Assembly (NCBI GenBank): GCA_025667525.1
Contig: CM046881.1
Location: 492,859,627-492,923,626, forward strand
Direction of reading: 5' to 3'
Length of the DNA: 64,000 bases
Source of the DNA: Glebionis coronaria
Taxonomy: Eukaryota > Streptophyta > Magnoliopsida > Asterales > Asteraceae
The notes beneath the pieces are model-generated. The model searched no databases, had not been told where the DNA came from, and saw nothing but the letters and a program-made list of their open reading frames with translations. This document shows positions 43,513-54,020 of this stretch, piece by piece (within the stretch, counting starts at the first letter, position 1; every line of letters starts with the position of its first letter). The position numbers and the translations under genes were made by a program.

Positions 43513-44135
43513 ATGGTGTCCACTAGAACATCCACTTCTTCCAAAACTTCCGCTTCCAAAAGAAGCCTTAAAATTATGATTAAGTTACCTAATATTGTTT
43601 CTTCATCTTTTCACACTCCCAAAAATGAGATTTCTCCTATTCTCATTTCCTCTTCACCTTCACCACCCCTTGCTCCATGCAAGACAAACTCAACCCATGG
43701 TACTAACCATTCACATGGTTCTACCTCATCTTCATTCCAATCAAGAATGAATGAGCTTTTTTCACCTTTCACTCCTAGTCCTCCTTTGGATGGGAATACT
43801 CAACCTCAACCTCTACAAAGCATTCCCTTTGTCCTTGAGCCTTTGGTTACCTCTCCTTTCACTCCACCAAATTCTCCCATTTCACCCTTGGACACTATGC
43901 CTCCACCACCTCCACCCTCAAACACTAATGCTCCTATTTTGGGCATTCTTATTCCTCACTTCAGGGTGATCCTTACTTCTTTGGGTTCCTAGAAGCTCAT
44001 GGTGCAAACTGCCCATGTTGTCTCTATAATAACTACATCATTCAAAACCTAAGGTTGGAGATGTTTGGTCTTCATAGAAGGTTGCATTATTTCTTCCTTG
44101 CCTTGTTCTCCATGCCTCCTCCTCTTAGGAGATGA
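43513..44135 (+). pseudogene. E cassette 2: Pro/Ser-rich HGxxCxCC protein, one frame shift
   Basis: Starts in good context (aaccATGG). The first 150 codons are rich in Ser, Pro and Thr (MVSTRTSTSSKTSASKRSLK ... LDTMPPPPPPSNTN). Near 43930-43945 the reading must shift by one or two bases to continue; in the new frame it reads GDPYFFGFLEAHGANCPCCL, then a helix-prone tail (NLRLEMFGLHRRLHYFFLAL), ending TGA at about 44135. The HGxxCxCC motif and tail match cassette 3, so the shift looks like damage rather than the true end. Function unknown; the cysteines could bind metal. Confidence 0.55.
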
Positions 44136-44587
44136 ATGATGGTTTTCAAAATAAAATTCTTTTTAAAGAAGGTCAAGCCAAAGAGGACTATGCATTCAAG
44201 ACCTAGTTTTAGCTAACTTTGTATTAGTTAGTTGTTAATTTATTTCTTGTATTTCCTTTCTTTTCGTTCATGATTTTCTCATAGGGATGATCTATGGATT
44301 TAGTTTTATGTGTTTTAACCTATGTGGTCACATTAATCAACTTCAATTTATTTAAAATTAAACCTAAATCTATCACAGCCTCTAAAAACTTGACTTAAAA
44401 TTAGATCAAAATGTTATCTAAATATTTTGTCACCCTTTGTCAAGACATTCTTTGTGAATGTGTTGCTTTAATGCAACCCTAGCATACTCTAGTGCTAAAA
44501 GAGGTAAAAATCCAAGATTTGCAAAATTTTGAAAAAGTCTTCTTTTTCTCAAAAAAATTTAAAAATCATGGTCTCTGGTCCATTGGA
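44136..44587. other. Element E spacer between cassettes 2 and 3
   Basis: AT-rich 3' UTR-like DNA with no coding frame of note. Confidence 0.4.
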
Positions 44588-44655
44588 CGCGGCTCCTTAG
44601 CCCTTAGGCGGCTCCATATTGATATGGAACCGCGGGCTCCCTTAAGGAACCGCGT
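44588..44655. promoter_or_regulatory. Half-site module 3 inside element E
   Basis: Contains GCGGCTCCTTA (44589), GCGGCTCCATA (about 44609), TATGGAACCGC (about 44624) and TAAGGAACCGC (44643-44653). The inner pair changes together (CCATA against TATGG). It lies about 185 bp before the ATG at 44840. Confidence 0.6.
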
Positions 44656-44839
44656 ATGGGAAAGCTACTTTTAGCTTATTTTTGGTCTTTCTTTTTTTAC
44701 CAGTGTCTTGGTTAAGAATCTTTGTTTACCCAATTTGGCTAAACATTCCCTAAAACTTTTTGTTTTCATTTCAAATCTTTGCCTTGTCTATTTTCTTTAA
44801 ATTCTTCTCTTTTGGGAGTTCTTCTCTTCATCCCTCATA

Positions 44840-45406
44840 ATGCCTAACTCTTCTATTCCTAACCTTGACATTTCTTTGTCACGGTCTTCTCAACCTAAAG
44901 CTTCTTCATCTAAGCTTTCAAAGAAACCGAAAATGTCGGTTCGACCCGTTTGGATAAAAAAGAACAAGAATCCTCATGATTCTTCTTCTCCAAAATCCTC
45001 CAAGAACTCTTCTTTCTCTCCGATTAAATATTGGAATGAGACTTACTCTATAAATCCAATTACCGGAGAAAAGGAAATTCTTCCACCACCACCTAAACCT
45101 TTCAACTCTCCTCAACTCAATGACCTATCTTTTTTCCCTAATCTCACTAGGCATTGTGAAAACATCTCTTATCCATTATCTCCCTCTCCACCAAACTCTT
45201 ATTTTGATGGACCTCCCCCATCTAACGACTTTGTTTTGCATCATGGTTCCTCGTGTGCTTGTTGTCGTTTTCAACAAATTGAACTTGCTCATATCTATGA
45301 CAAGCTAAATTTCCTTGAATTCCTCCTCAGTCGACCTCCTCTCAAAGTTTCCGTTCCCGTGAACAGAACTTCGAATGATGCTTCGTCGTCTTTTTTTTTC
45401 AACTAA
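44840..45406 (+). CDS. E cassette 3: Pro/Ser-rich HGxxCxCC protein (188 aa)
   Basis: Starts ATGCCTAAC and is uninterrupted. The N-terminus is Ser/Lys-rich with a basic stretch (RPVWIKKNKNP), followed by Pro-rich parts (ILPPPPKPFN, PLSPSPPNSYFDGPPPSNDF), then VLHHGSSCACCRFQQIELAH and a helix-prone segment (YDKLNFLEFLLSRPP). It shares HGxxCxCC plus a short amphipathic helix with cassette 2, so the two are paralogues. A polyadenylation-like 'caataaaac' follows the stop (about 45437). No signal peptide or membrane segment. I do not recognise a known family; the Cys/His cluster could bind zinc. Confidence 0.6.
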   Translation: MPNSSIPNLDISLSRSSQPKASSSKLSKKPKMSVRPVWIKKNKNPHDSSSPKSSKNSSFSPIKYWNETYSINPITGEKEILPPPPKPFNSPQLNDLSFFPNLTRHCENISYPLSPSPPNSYFDGPPPSNDFVLHHGSSCACCRFQQIELAHIYDKLNFLEFLLSRPPLKVSVPVNRTSNDASSSFFFN

Positions 45407-46125
45407 GGCACATTTTGTACTTTAGTTGTTTGAGTCAATAAAACTTAAGCAATCTTGGAAGATTATCACTATTAGAGTAGTTTATGCTTTTTGGTTTATT
45501 TTCCATATTTTTTGCTTTAAATATTCATATTGTGTGTATGAATATTTCTCTTGTATGTTTTTCATATTTGTGTAATATGAATGTTATGTGTGTTATCTTT
45601 CACGCTAATTCTTTTTCACACATTTGTTAAAAAGTTGATCATGGTTAAAACTGACAATTAATTATGGGTGATTCCATAAATTCTAAATTTTAACCCTTTG
45701 ACATTTTAATCATCTTTGATTAGTTTGGATGTTTCTTTTCTTCCTTTATTCCACCAATTGAACTATGATGTTGTCAATACACACTCTTTGGACATACTTA
45801 GCAAATACTTGCTTCTAATTTGAGATTTCTTTTCCTTCTCTCTCTCAAGTTAGTTAGTAGGTAGTGCACATATATACATTGGTGTTTCTTTTCTTTCCTC
45901 TAACCTTTGTGTAGCATCTCACCTTAGCTTATTTACTTGGTGCCCCAAGCAAGGGGGAGTAAGCGCCAAGGGGGAGCTACTAGCAAAGTCTGGTTCTTTT
46001 CTTCTTCAAAGACTTGTGCTAACCTTTTTGCTTCGACAAAGGGGGAAAAATGATAGTGATAAACTAGTTAATAATTCGAATAAACTTGTATTTTACGTAA
46101 ATGATTTTATATTCCGTCGTAATCA
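45407..46125 (+). other. Element E 3' interior
   Basis: AT-rich, non-coding. Near the end several G-rich runs occur ('aagggggagtaagcgccaag', 'gggggagctac', 'aaagggggaaaaatg' at 45953-46051), looking like repeated decoy polypurine tracts ahead of the real one. Confidence 0.5.
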
Positions 46126-46138
46126 AAAAGGGGGAGAT
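46126..46138 (+). other. Polypurine tract of element E
   Basis: AAAAGGGGGAGAT directly before the 3' LTR start TGTTAATAC. Confidence 0.85.
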
Positions 46139-47752
46139 TGTTAATACAAAGCAATGCCTAAAAACATTGTTAGTATTAATTAATCTTTCTTAGTTTTGAT
46201 CACGACAAATTACAAAGACATTTATTGTCAAACACAATCATAAAACGAATTATCTAACAAATGCTATCATCAAGGTAATAATCATTACACTAACATATCT
46301 TAATCATGCTTAGTGATCATAAAAGTGATTAGCCTTAAAACTCACTTTTGTCAAATATAACAAAAGATTTTTAATAAACTTTATTTTTAAGAAAATGTTT
46401 TATTAAAATAAAAATGTAAATTTGAATATGGCATATTCCAAATGCCATAAGAATATCCTTTGAAGGTTTAAACAGTCTCAGATATTTCAAATTCACTAAA
46501 AGACAAAAAGAAGCGGAGTATACACTCTGCGGTTCCTTAAGTGCCTACGTGGTTCCCTATCGATAAGGAACCGCTTGGGTAGTTAAGGAACCGCCCCCAG
46601 ATTTCCGTTGGCATTTGTCTTCTATAAATAGTAGATCAAATCTACATTTTCATTAACCCTTGTTGGACATCTCTTTCAGCTTTCTTTCTCCTATCTAATC
46701 CTAGTCATTTGTAAATGATAACTTAATGTGTTAAGTATGTTTACTTATGATTATCCTCTTGATCTCCTTCTTTACCTTGTCCAAAGAGAAGATCACTCAC
46801 ACATTTGTGATGTGATTAAAGATGAAGCTTTGATGAAGATCATCCTCTCCTAAGGATCTAGTCATGTTCATCCTTTGTTTATTTGTGTCTTGTGTAGATC
46901 CAATGTATTTGTGAATACTTGGACTAGTTGTGTTCATCCAAGCTATGTGTAAATACTTGGATTAGAGTTGTGTAAATCCTTTGCATATGTGTGTGCTTGG
47001 ATTTGTGTTGTGTAGATCCAAGCTACATGTGTGTACTTGGATATGTTTAGTTGAGTTATAATAATTGTGTTAGTTCTCACTAAACTATAAAGTGATGTGG
47101 TTGTGTCTTGTGACTTCTCACTAAACTATAAAGTGATGTGTAGTTATGTTGTGTGAAGTTCTCACTTAGCTTCAAAGTGAAGAGTCGTGAAGACTGGTTC
47201 TAGCTTTGGATTAGAACTCGACATCTAGCCTTGTGTCGGAAAATGGTGAATTAGGCAACGTTGTGAAGATTGGTTCTAGCTTTGGATTAGAACTCGACAT
47301 CTAGCCTTGTGTAGTAAAATGGTGAAATGGGCGACATTATGTAGATTGGTCCTAGCTAAGATTAGGTCTCGACATTTAGCTTAGTGTCGAAAAACAATGT
47401 AAGCGATGTTGTAAGGTTTTCTCCGCCAATAAGGGAGCTTGTGGATATAGTGGAAATATCAAGTAAGTTGTACTCGAGGAGTGGAGTAGGAACGAGGATA
47501 GAGCCTCGTTGCCGAACCACTATAAATCTTGGTGTCTTCCTACTAGGTTGTTTCTTTCCTTACTCATTACTTACATTTAACATCATTACACTTATCACTT
47601 ATTATTAATGCATTAGAATTGAACCTAATCATTATGCAACTAGCTTTCAACTAAAAGATAGTTTTGGCACTTACCTAATTGAAAGGGAATTTAATTAGGA
47701 GATAAATCGATGAGAAACTATTCACCCCCCCCCCTTCCTTCTAGTTTCTACA
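46139..47752 (+). repeat. Element E 3' LTR
   Basis: Aligns with 38606-40213 with scattered substitutions. It holds the same half-site module (46529-46596) and a TATA box at 46623-46631. A C-run (47725-47735) near the end differs in length from the 5' copy. It is followed by TSD ATCTC. Confidence 0.93.
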
Positions 47753-47757
47753 ATCTC
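47753..47757. repeat. Right target-site duplication ATCTC of element E
   Basis: Copy of 38601-38605; Copia B gag continues at 47758. Confidence 0.93.
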
Positions 47758-49951
47758 CTGTCTTCCAAAACACATCATGAAATCAGTGATTCAATGTCCA
47801 ACAGCCAAACAAATGTGGACATACCTCATCCTAGGTCATGAAGGACCCTCTGAAACAAGAGAAACCAAGATTCAAGCACTCGGGCTTTAGTTTAATGCGT
47901 TCAAGTCACTTGAAGGTGAAAAGGTGCAACAGACGTATACAAGGCTGAAGATCTTGTCAACGACCTTGCTATGAATGAAGTCACCATTGCACAAGCTGAA
48001 GTAAATGCCACATTTGTCAATTGCCTTCCTAGAAAATGGTTGAGCATGAATCAGACTCAGAGAGCCAATAACTCCATCAAGAATGATACGTTGGCTCAGC
48101 TTTATGGAAAATACAATTATGAAGAAGGGTTGATTGATACCATATACAAATCTATGTCTGAAAGATTTTTAGTTCAGGGAGAAACATCCAAAGCCTTGAT
48201 TTCTACCTCACAATCTCATGACAACGACACTGATGTTGAAGAAGACACTCGCGGCAGCCAAGAATTCATGACAGACCTCAATGCAGAGTTTCATGAAAGA
48301 GCATTACTAGCTAATCAAAGAAGATTCTACATAAGGCCAGGGAGAGTAGGATCGGCTAGTAAACAATCTGATAAATAAAAAGAAACTTGCTTTGCCTGTG
48401 GAAAACTTGGACATTTTCAAAAAGACTGTCCATCCACAAAAACATCCTCACCATCTTACCCTTCACCATTCAAACCTTACAAGTTCAAATCACAACAAAA
48501 CAACTCATCTCACCAATCTAATTCCTCTGATAATGAGAAAAAAGATTACAAAAACAAATACAAGGCACTAAAGGCTGAGTTGGAACATATGAATTTGAAG
48601 CTAGAAGCTCTGTCAAAGAAGAAAGGGGGTGATAAAAGGACAGAGAAAGGGTTGGTAGCTGAAGCTTATGATTGGAATGATGAGCCGCAGACATCGGATG
48701 AAGAAGACACTACCAGGGTCAGGGCATTTATGGCAATCGCTGAGGATGAACCAACTATTGGAAAAGGAGACGCTAGATCAGGACAATGGGTTGAAATCAC
48801 AATGAAAAAGGTACACAGGCTTATCTCTATGTGTGAAAGTGATGAACATAAACATGTCCTTGATTATACCATTGTTGATTTACACTTTGTTGAGGAACAA
48901 AGAAAGAACCTGCTTGATAAATTTCACTCTGTTAAACTTGAATTGTTAACTGCTAAGGCTGAATGTGAAACTTTAAAACAAGTTAACTCTGAAAACATAA
49001 CTCTTCAAAATGAGGTTAATAAGTTGTCTTTAAGAAACAGTGCCTTAAATGATCAAGTAGCTGAACTACACAAGGTTATAGAAAAATGACTGTGCAGTAG
49101 GTTCATTATAAATGAATTACTTGATGATGAACTTCCAGCTGACATAACTAGGACTGTTACTGCTAAAAGAAACAAAATGAAGGCTCATAGGAAACCCAAA
49201 GAGATTGTTTTCAAATATATAGAGACTATACATATGTCTGACCCACTCTTAGCCAATGTACCTGTCTCTGAAGATGCAATTGATAACACTGCACCTTTAC
49301 CATCTTTACCTAAACTCTCTGGAGTTGAACTTAGCAGCTCTTCTAGAGGAGCTAAGACTGAACCCAAACCAGATGTTGAGACTCCACCAGCTAAGATTTT
49401 TGATGTACCTGTAAAGCAATCTGTTAAGCAAAATGTCTATAAGCCTGTCTCAATAAACCCTGTGAACAAAGTTGAATCCTCAACTGAAGAACGCATGTTG
49501 TCTTTGATTAAAGAAGTAGAACTCTTAAAAGAACATATTAAGCCTTCCACTGAATGCTCTACTTCGTCTGAACCTAAGTCTATTATAGGAGAACCCAAAG
49601 GTGAAAAGTTTGTCAAACCTTACTGTAATGTGTGTAAGAATTCTCATCACATGACCATAGATCATGATAAACAAATGGCTGTTAAGAGATCACAGACACC
49701 TTTTAGGGGTAGACAACAGGCTACTAGGAGACCATCATGTAATTACAGACCTTACCCTCCATGCAAATATTATGAATTTACAAACCATCACTTAGATGAG
49801 TGCAGTGACTTTCCTAGATGTGACATCTGTAGAAGGTACACCCATGACACAGCCAATTGTCCTTCACATCGTCACAAGTTCTACAGGAACTCAAGAGTTG
49901 CTAATCAGCAATTCAGGGAACCCACTAGAAAGTGGGTTCACCATAGGAACT
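47758..49951 (+). pseudogene. Copia B gag, remainder (frameshifts and stops)
   Basis: Continues gag after element E: VIQCPTAKQMW, then 47971-48378 (NYEEGLIDTIYKSMSERFLV), a TAA after SASKQSDK, and the zinc knuckle CFACGKLGHFQKDC (48391-48432). A coiled-coil region follows (48580-49089, ELLTAKAECETLKQVNSENI). After a stop at 49087 and a small shift comes 49177-49953 with SSTEERMLSLIKEVELLKEH and a second Cys/His region (KPYCNVCKNSHHMTIDHD, CDICRRYTHDTANCPSH). Copia A carries the same modules in pieces. Frame breaks are at about 47950, 48377 and 49087. Confidence 0.88.
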
Positions 49952-49984
49952 AATCTGTTTCTATATATCTGTGTAGAAACATCT

Positions 49985-50169
49985 CGAGGAATCGGTCTGG
50001 TATCTAGATAGTGGTTGTTCTAGACACATGACAGGAGCTCAACAATACCTGCACAGATATTCAAAAGAGCCTGGTCTTAAAGTGGTGTTTGAGGATAACT
50101 CTTCAGGTGACACAGAGGCATATGGCTCAGTTAACTACAATGGAATAACCTTCACAAAGGTTGCATATA
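49985..50169 (+). pseudogene. Copia B protease start, cut by element F
   Basis: In the frame continuing the pol region, LDSG (tagatagtggttgttc shows an in-frame difference) and SRHMTGAQQYLHRYSKEPG match protease of Copia A at 15640-15540. Sequence similarity ends exactly where TGATATGAG of element F begins. Confidence 0.75.
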
Positions 50170-53100
50170 TGATATGAGCAAAAAATCATATCAATTAATC
50201 AACAAATCACCCTAAAACACATGGAAAATACCTAACTTTTGTGCTATAAAGCGGAATTATGTGGTATGTTTTGTGTTTGTGTATAAATAGGTAAGAAGGA
50301 TACATTTTCAAGCAAACAAGAAGAAATCAAGCTTATTTGGATGAAAAAGACAAAGAAGGATCAAAGATGACAAGACTTTGAAGATAAAGGACCTATCTTG
50401 ACAACATTCCAAAGTTGAAGGACTCAAAGTGTAAATTGGTCAAAGTCAAGATTAAAGTAAAACATGGTCAACTCCAAAGTCAAGCAAGTCAAAGGGTCAA
50501 ATTAGACAAGAATACAAGTGGAAGGACCAAAAATGACATTGGAATGAAGATTATAACTCATTTGGACATTCTGCCAAAGTATAAGGACTTAACTTGCCAA
50601 AAATTACACCAAAAATGGTCTTGATCCGTGTTTATTGCCAACAGCCAATGAGAATGCAAGAAAATGAGCACACGGATTGCCAGCTATCCAAGCCACATCA
50701 CCAGCTCATTAATGAGCCGTCTAGCTACAGTAAAAGTCCACTAACTCATTATCCAACCAATCAGAAAGGGACACTCAATAATGCATTATATCCAAAATGG
50801 ATAACAATCCATGTGTTCACCTGAGATCCAATCAGATAATTCCACGTGGCATATTCTTCATCAAATGAACCCAGAATCGTTCTTGAGCTACACTGAATTT
50901 CAAGAAATGATTTCTACATGAAACTTGCTCGTTTTTAAGAGAGGAACACATTGGGAACACTTAATCAAGCTCAAACTCAAAGAATCAAAAACCTCAATTC
51001 ATGAAGAACACAAGAATCTGCAATTAAGAGATTGGTGACACATGGCAGCCTGCTATTGGTGGGGATACGTCATCAACCCCAAATCATTCTCATTTCTTGT
51101 CTATAAATAGTGATAGAATCTCTCATTTGTTGTAAGTAGCTAAGTGTGAAATTTTCACACACTTCCCATTTTTCTCTCTCAATCCTGTTAGTTAGCTGTT
51201 AGTGTAACAAACTCAAGAGCTTGACAAACTCTTGAGTTAGTTATAGTTAGTTGTAACTACTTACCTAATCCTGTAACAAACTTTCACATTCAAATCAATA
51301 AAATTCCCTCCTTTTCCTTCAATCTTCTTATCAATTCCTGCATTCCTGTTGAACTTGTTGCTGTTATGAGTTTCTTGTGATCACATTTGATCATAAGAAG
51401 CTTTTGGTTGAAGAATTGTAGTTGTTCATTACCATTTTAGTTGCTGAGTTGATAGTAGCAGATTGTGGGTTGATTTGATCAGAAAGATGAATGTAGATGG
51501 TTGATTAGTAGATTTTAGTGCTAAGGTGGTGGTTTAGCATTGTTTAGGAGGCTCAGCGCCTACCTACTCCATCAATGGAGGCTCATTGCTAAAAGGTTTC
51601 ATGATTCTTAGTTTGGTTCCACTTAACAGTCCTATGCATGCTAAATTCTAGTGTAAATACTATATGTTGCTTTGATCAAGTGTGATTAGCCTGTTTTGGA
51701 TTGATTCAGTTGTTTAGATAGATACTTGTTAGATTGGTAGCTTGTTACTTGCTTTTACTTGTTACCGTTATCCATTTCTTCAGTCACATAGCTTGATTTA
51801 GCATTTTGAGTACTAGCCTGTTATATTGCATATTATTGGTTCATTTGTGCTTCATATTGATCATTGAGTTTGGTTAGATATTAGTCTTAGCTCTGTTCAA
51901 TCTTTAGCTCAAAATCTCTTTACAAAATTTGTTAAAAGTTCAGATAAGTGGTGTTTGGATTTGTAAACATTTTGTAGTTCAAGTTTAGTTTACTGGTTAA
52001 TCATAGTTCATTTCACAACCTTTAGTCTTTTAAAACAAGTTTGGGTAGTTTTCAAGTAAAAAATAAGGTCAAACAAGCAAATGGATGTTAAAAAGTTTGG
52101 GTCAGTTTTGTGAACAAATTTCATCAGAAAAGTAGCACTTTTCAATCTTATGCCATAGTTTCATTTCTTGATAAAAATCAGTCAAACCAGTTTCTATATG
52201 TCCTTTAACATCTAAAGTTTCATTGTTGTGAAGGAAATCATACAGTATCTTAATTTAAGTGAGAAATCAGCTTTTTCATAAGCACTTAAACCATTTCAAG
52301 TTTCTGTAACAAAGTAGCTAACTGATTTCTTGTTCTGGCAATTCTACTTCATAAATCTTGGGATTTTGTTTCACATTCCTGTTTAGAAACATGCCTTGAT
52401 TAAATTATGAAGTTTTCAGTTTTTTCACTTTTTGGTCAAACTTGGCCAATAAGCTAGGTTTCAGCTTATTTGCAATTTCTTGCTTAAATACTTGATCATT
52501 TTTCATAAGAAAAGACATTCCAGACTCTCCATAAGCTGTTAACAAGATTTAACTTAAAAATTGAAATGTGCATGTCTGGATTTCATTATAGCTTATTCTT
52601 GGCTTATTGGAGTTGGCTTATTTGAGTTCCAGTGCATTTCAAGCTTTTTCCTTGTACTAGCCTAAGTGTTTTTGGAATTTAAGCAGTTTAAAACTTGTTA
52701 GAGCTTAATTTGTGAATTTTTGAGCTTATACGAGCTTATTTGTCCAATGAGCCCATTTTTGGTGAAATTTCCCATTTAATTGCATTCTAGTCCCTATAGT
52801 TTGTTACTGTTTGCATTGGTAGCTAAATTTCCAATTAATTAGGGTTTGCTTAATTTCAGTCCTAAACTTTTCATTACTTGTCATTTTTCAGTTAAGCAGT
52901 TTTGAAAGTTGTTACAATTTGTTAATATTTGTTAGAATTTACATAATTGGTCCTTTTACTTTCTGAGTTTTACATTTCAAGCAATTCAGTTTCATTTACT
53001 TACATTTTTAGCACATTACTTTTCTAGATTTACAATTTTTGTCCTTTTGTGAATAAAAATTTGGTATGTGCTAATTGTTTTACGGTTACGTAGCTTACTA

Positions 53101-53239
53101 TTTTTCACATTTTTACTTGCTTGATTAAATAGACATAGAAAATACAAATAACCCTATCAACCAAAAATGATAATAAACCTAATATTGTTAGGACTTTCAA
53201 TTGGTTAAGAATCGAGAGTAACGAACTTCAATTTACACA
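50170..53239 (+). repeat. Element F 5' LTR (about 3.07 kb)
   Basis: Starts TGATATGA and forms a perfect 8-bp hairpin with TCATATCA at 50186-50193. A TATA box TATAAATAG lies at 51102-51110 and a polyadenylation-type 'aatcaataaaattccc' near 51300. The 3' boundary is set just before the PBS and may be off by some bases. Short frames inside are chance. Confidence 0.75.
51102..51110 (+). promoter_or_regulatory. TATA box of element F LTR
   Basis: TATAAATAG in 'ttgtctataaatagtgatag', followed by a plausible start region and leader. Confidence 0.65.
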
Positions 53240-53247
53240 ATTTTAAA

Positions 53248-53264
53248 TGGCGCCGCTGTCGGTT
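53248..53264 (+). other. Primer-binding site of element F (tRNA-Asp type)
   Basis: TGGCGCCGCTGTCGGTT resembles the TGGCGCCGTTGCCGG site used by Athila/Tat elements. Confidence 0.8.
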
Positions 53265-54020
53265 CTTTGACTTTACGAGAGACTATCGATTGACGGTTTT
53301 CATTGGCTTTTGGGAATCGTTCACCTCGTGAACGTTATTTTTACGTATCATAAATAAAAAACATAAAAAAAATCAAAAATATAAAAATATAAAAACTAAA
53401 AAATAACAAAATCAATTCTTTTCCTAAAGAATTGACCAAAAAAATTTTAAAAAATCAAAAAGCAATCTTTTTCCTAAGAGATTGCACCTAAAAATATATA
53501 TTATTGGATTTCCTCGGTTTTTATGTACATATAGTATTTTCTTTAAAAAACCCCAATAAATACAAAAATATTTTCTCTATATTATTATATGTAAATACGT
53601 ATACGTATAAGAACAACCAATACACATATTCTCCATAAGTATTGCCAAGGCAATACACCGTGTTAAGGGGCGTTCCGGTCCTTGACACGCGTATCGATCA
53701 AATTCAATAAAGCAAGAATAGATAAATACTTCCAATAGGCAATAATTCGAAGAATACAAACTACAAAGTGAATAGAAAGGCGATGTGATATAAAATGCCA
53801 TCTAAGGGTCAATAGGTACTTAAGTGCTTCGCGCCACCTAACCCCCCGTTCACTAGTGAGTATTCTAAGAAGGAAGGCTTCATTGGGGGTCTTGCACCCA
53901 AGTAGTAATTACGTATATTATACTTTTTTGTGGATATTTCATATTAAAACTCGAAGAGGATAATCCCTTTCTCTTCAAAGTCAAACGAGAGCTTCTCTCT
54001 CATTCCTCGAATTGAGTTGC
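53265..54020 (+). other. Element F leader between PBS and gag
   Basis: A very A-rich stretch (53350-53500), then 'ctaacccccc' and 'tcaaagtcaaacg'. No coding. Long leaders are usual for this lineage. Confidence 0.6.

Larger units (their letters stand above)
38606..47752 (+). mobile_element. Element E: non-autonomous Copia-like LTR element with three accessory cassettes
   Basis: LTRs of 1608 bp (38606-40213) and 1614 bp (46139-47752), PBS, polypurine tract and a 5-bp TSD ATCTC define a complete 9147-bp insertion in gag of Copia B. The 5.9 kb interior has no gag, protease, integrase or RT that I can find. It has three small frames (42303, 43513, 44840), each preceded by a GC-rich half-site module like the one in the LTR promoter. 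The LTR ends, PBS region and leader match Copia C (55908), so E most likely derives from that family and uses its proteins. Confidence 0.9.
37387..50169 (+). mobile_element. Copia B: SIRE-like element, 5' part (interrupted twice)
   Basis: 5' LTR 37387-38156, PBS, gag 38229-38605 and 47758-49951, protease start 49985-50169. Element E interrupts it inside gag, and the Athila element F follows from 50170, inside the protease domain. The rest of pol, the accessory frame and the 3' LTR would lie beyond the nested stack, right of the window. It is the same family as Copia A on the opposite strand. Confidence 0.92.
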
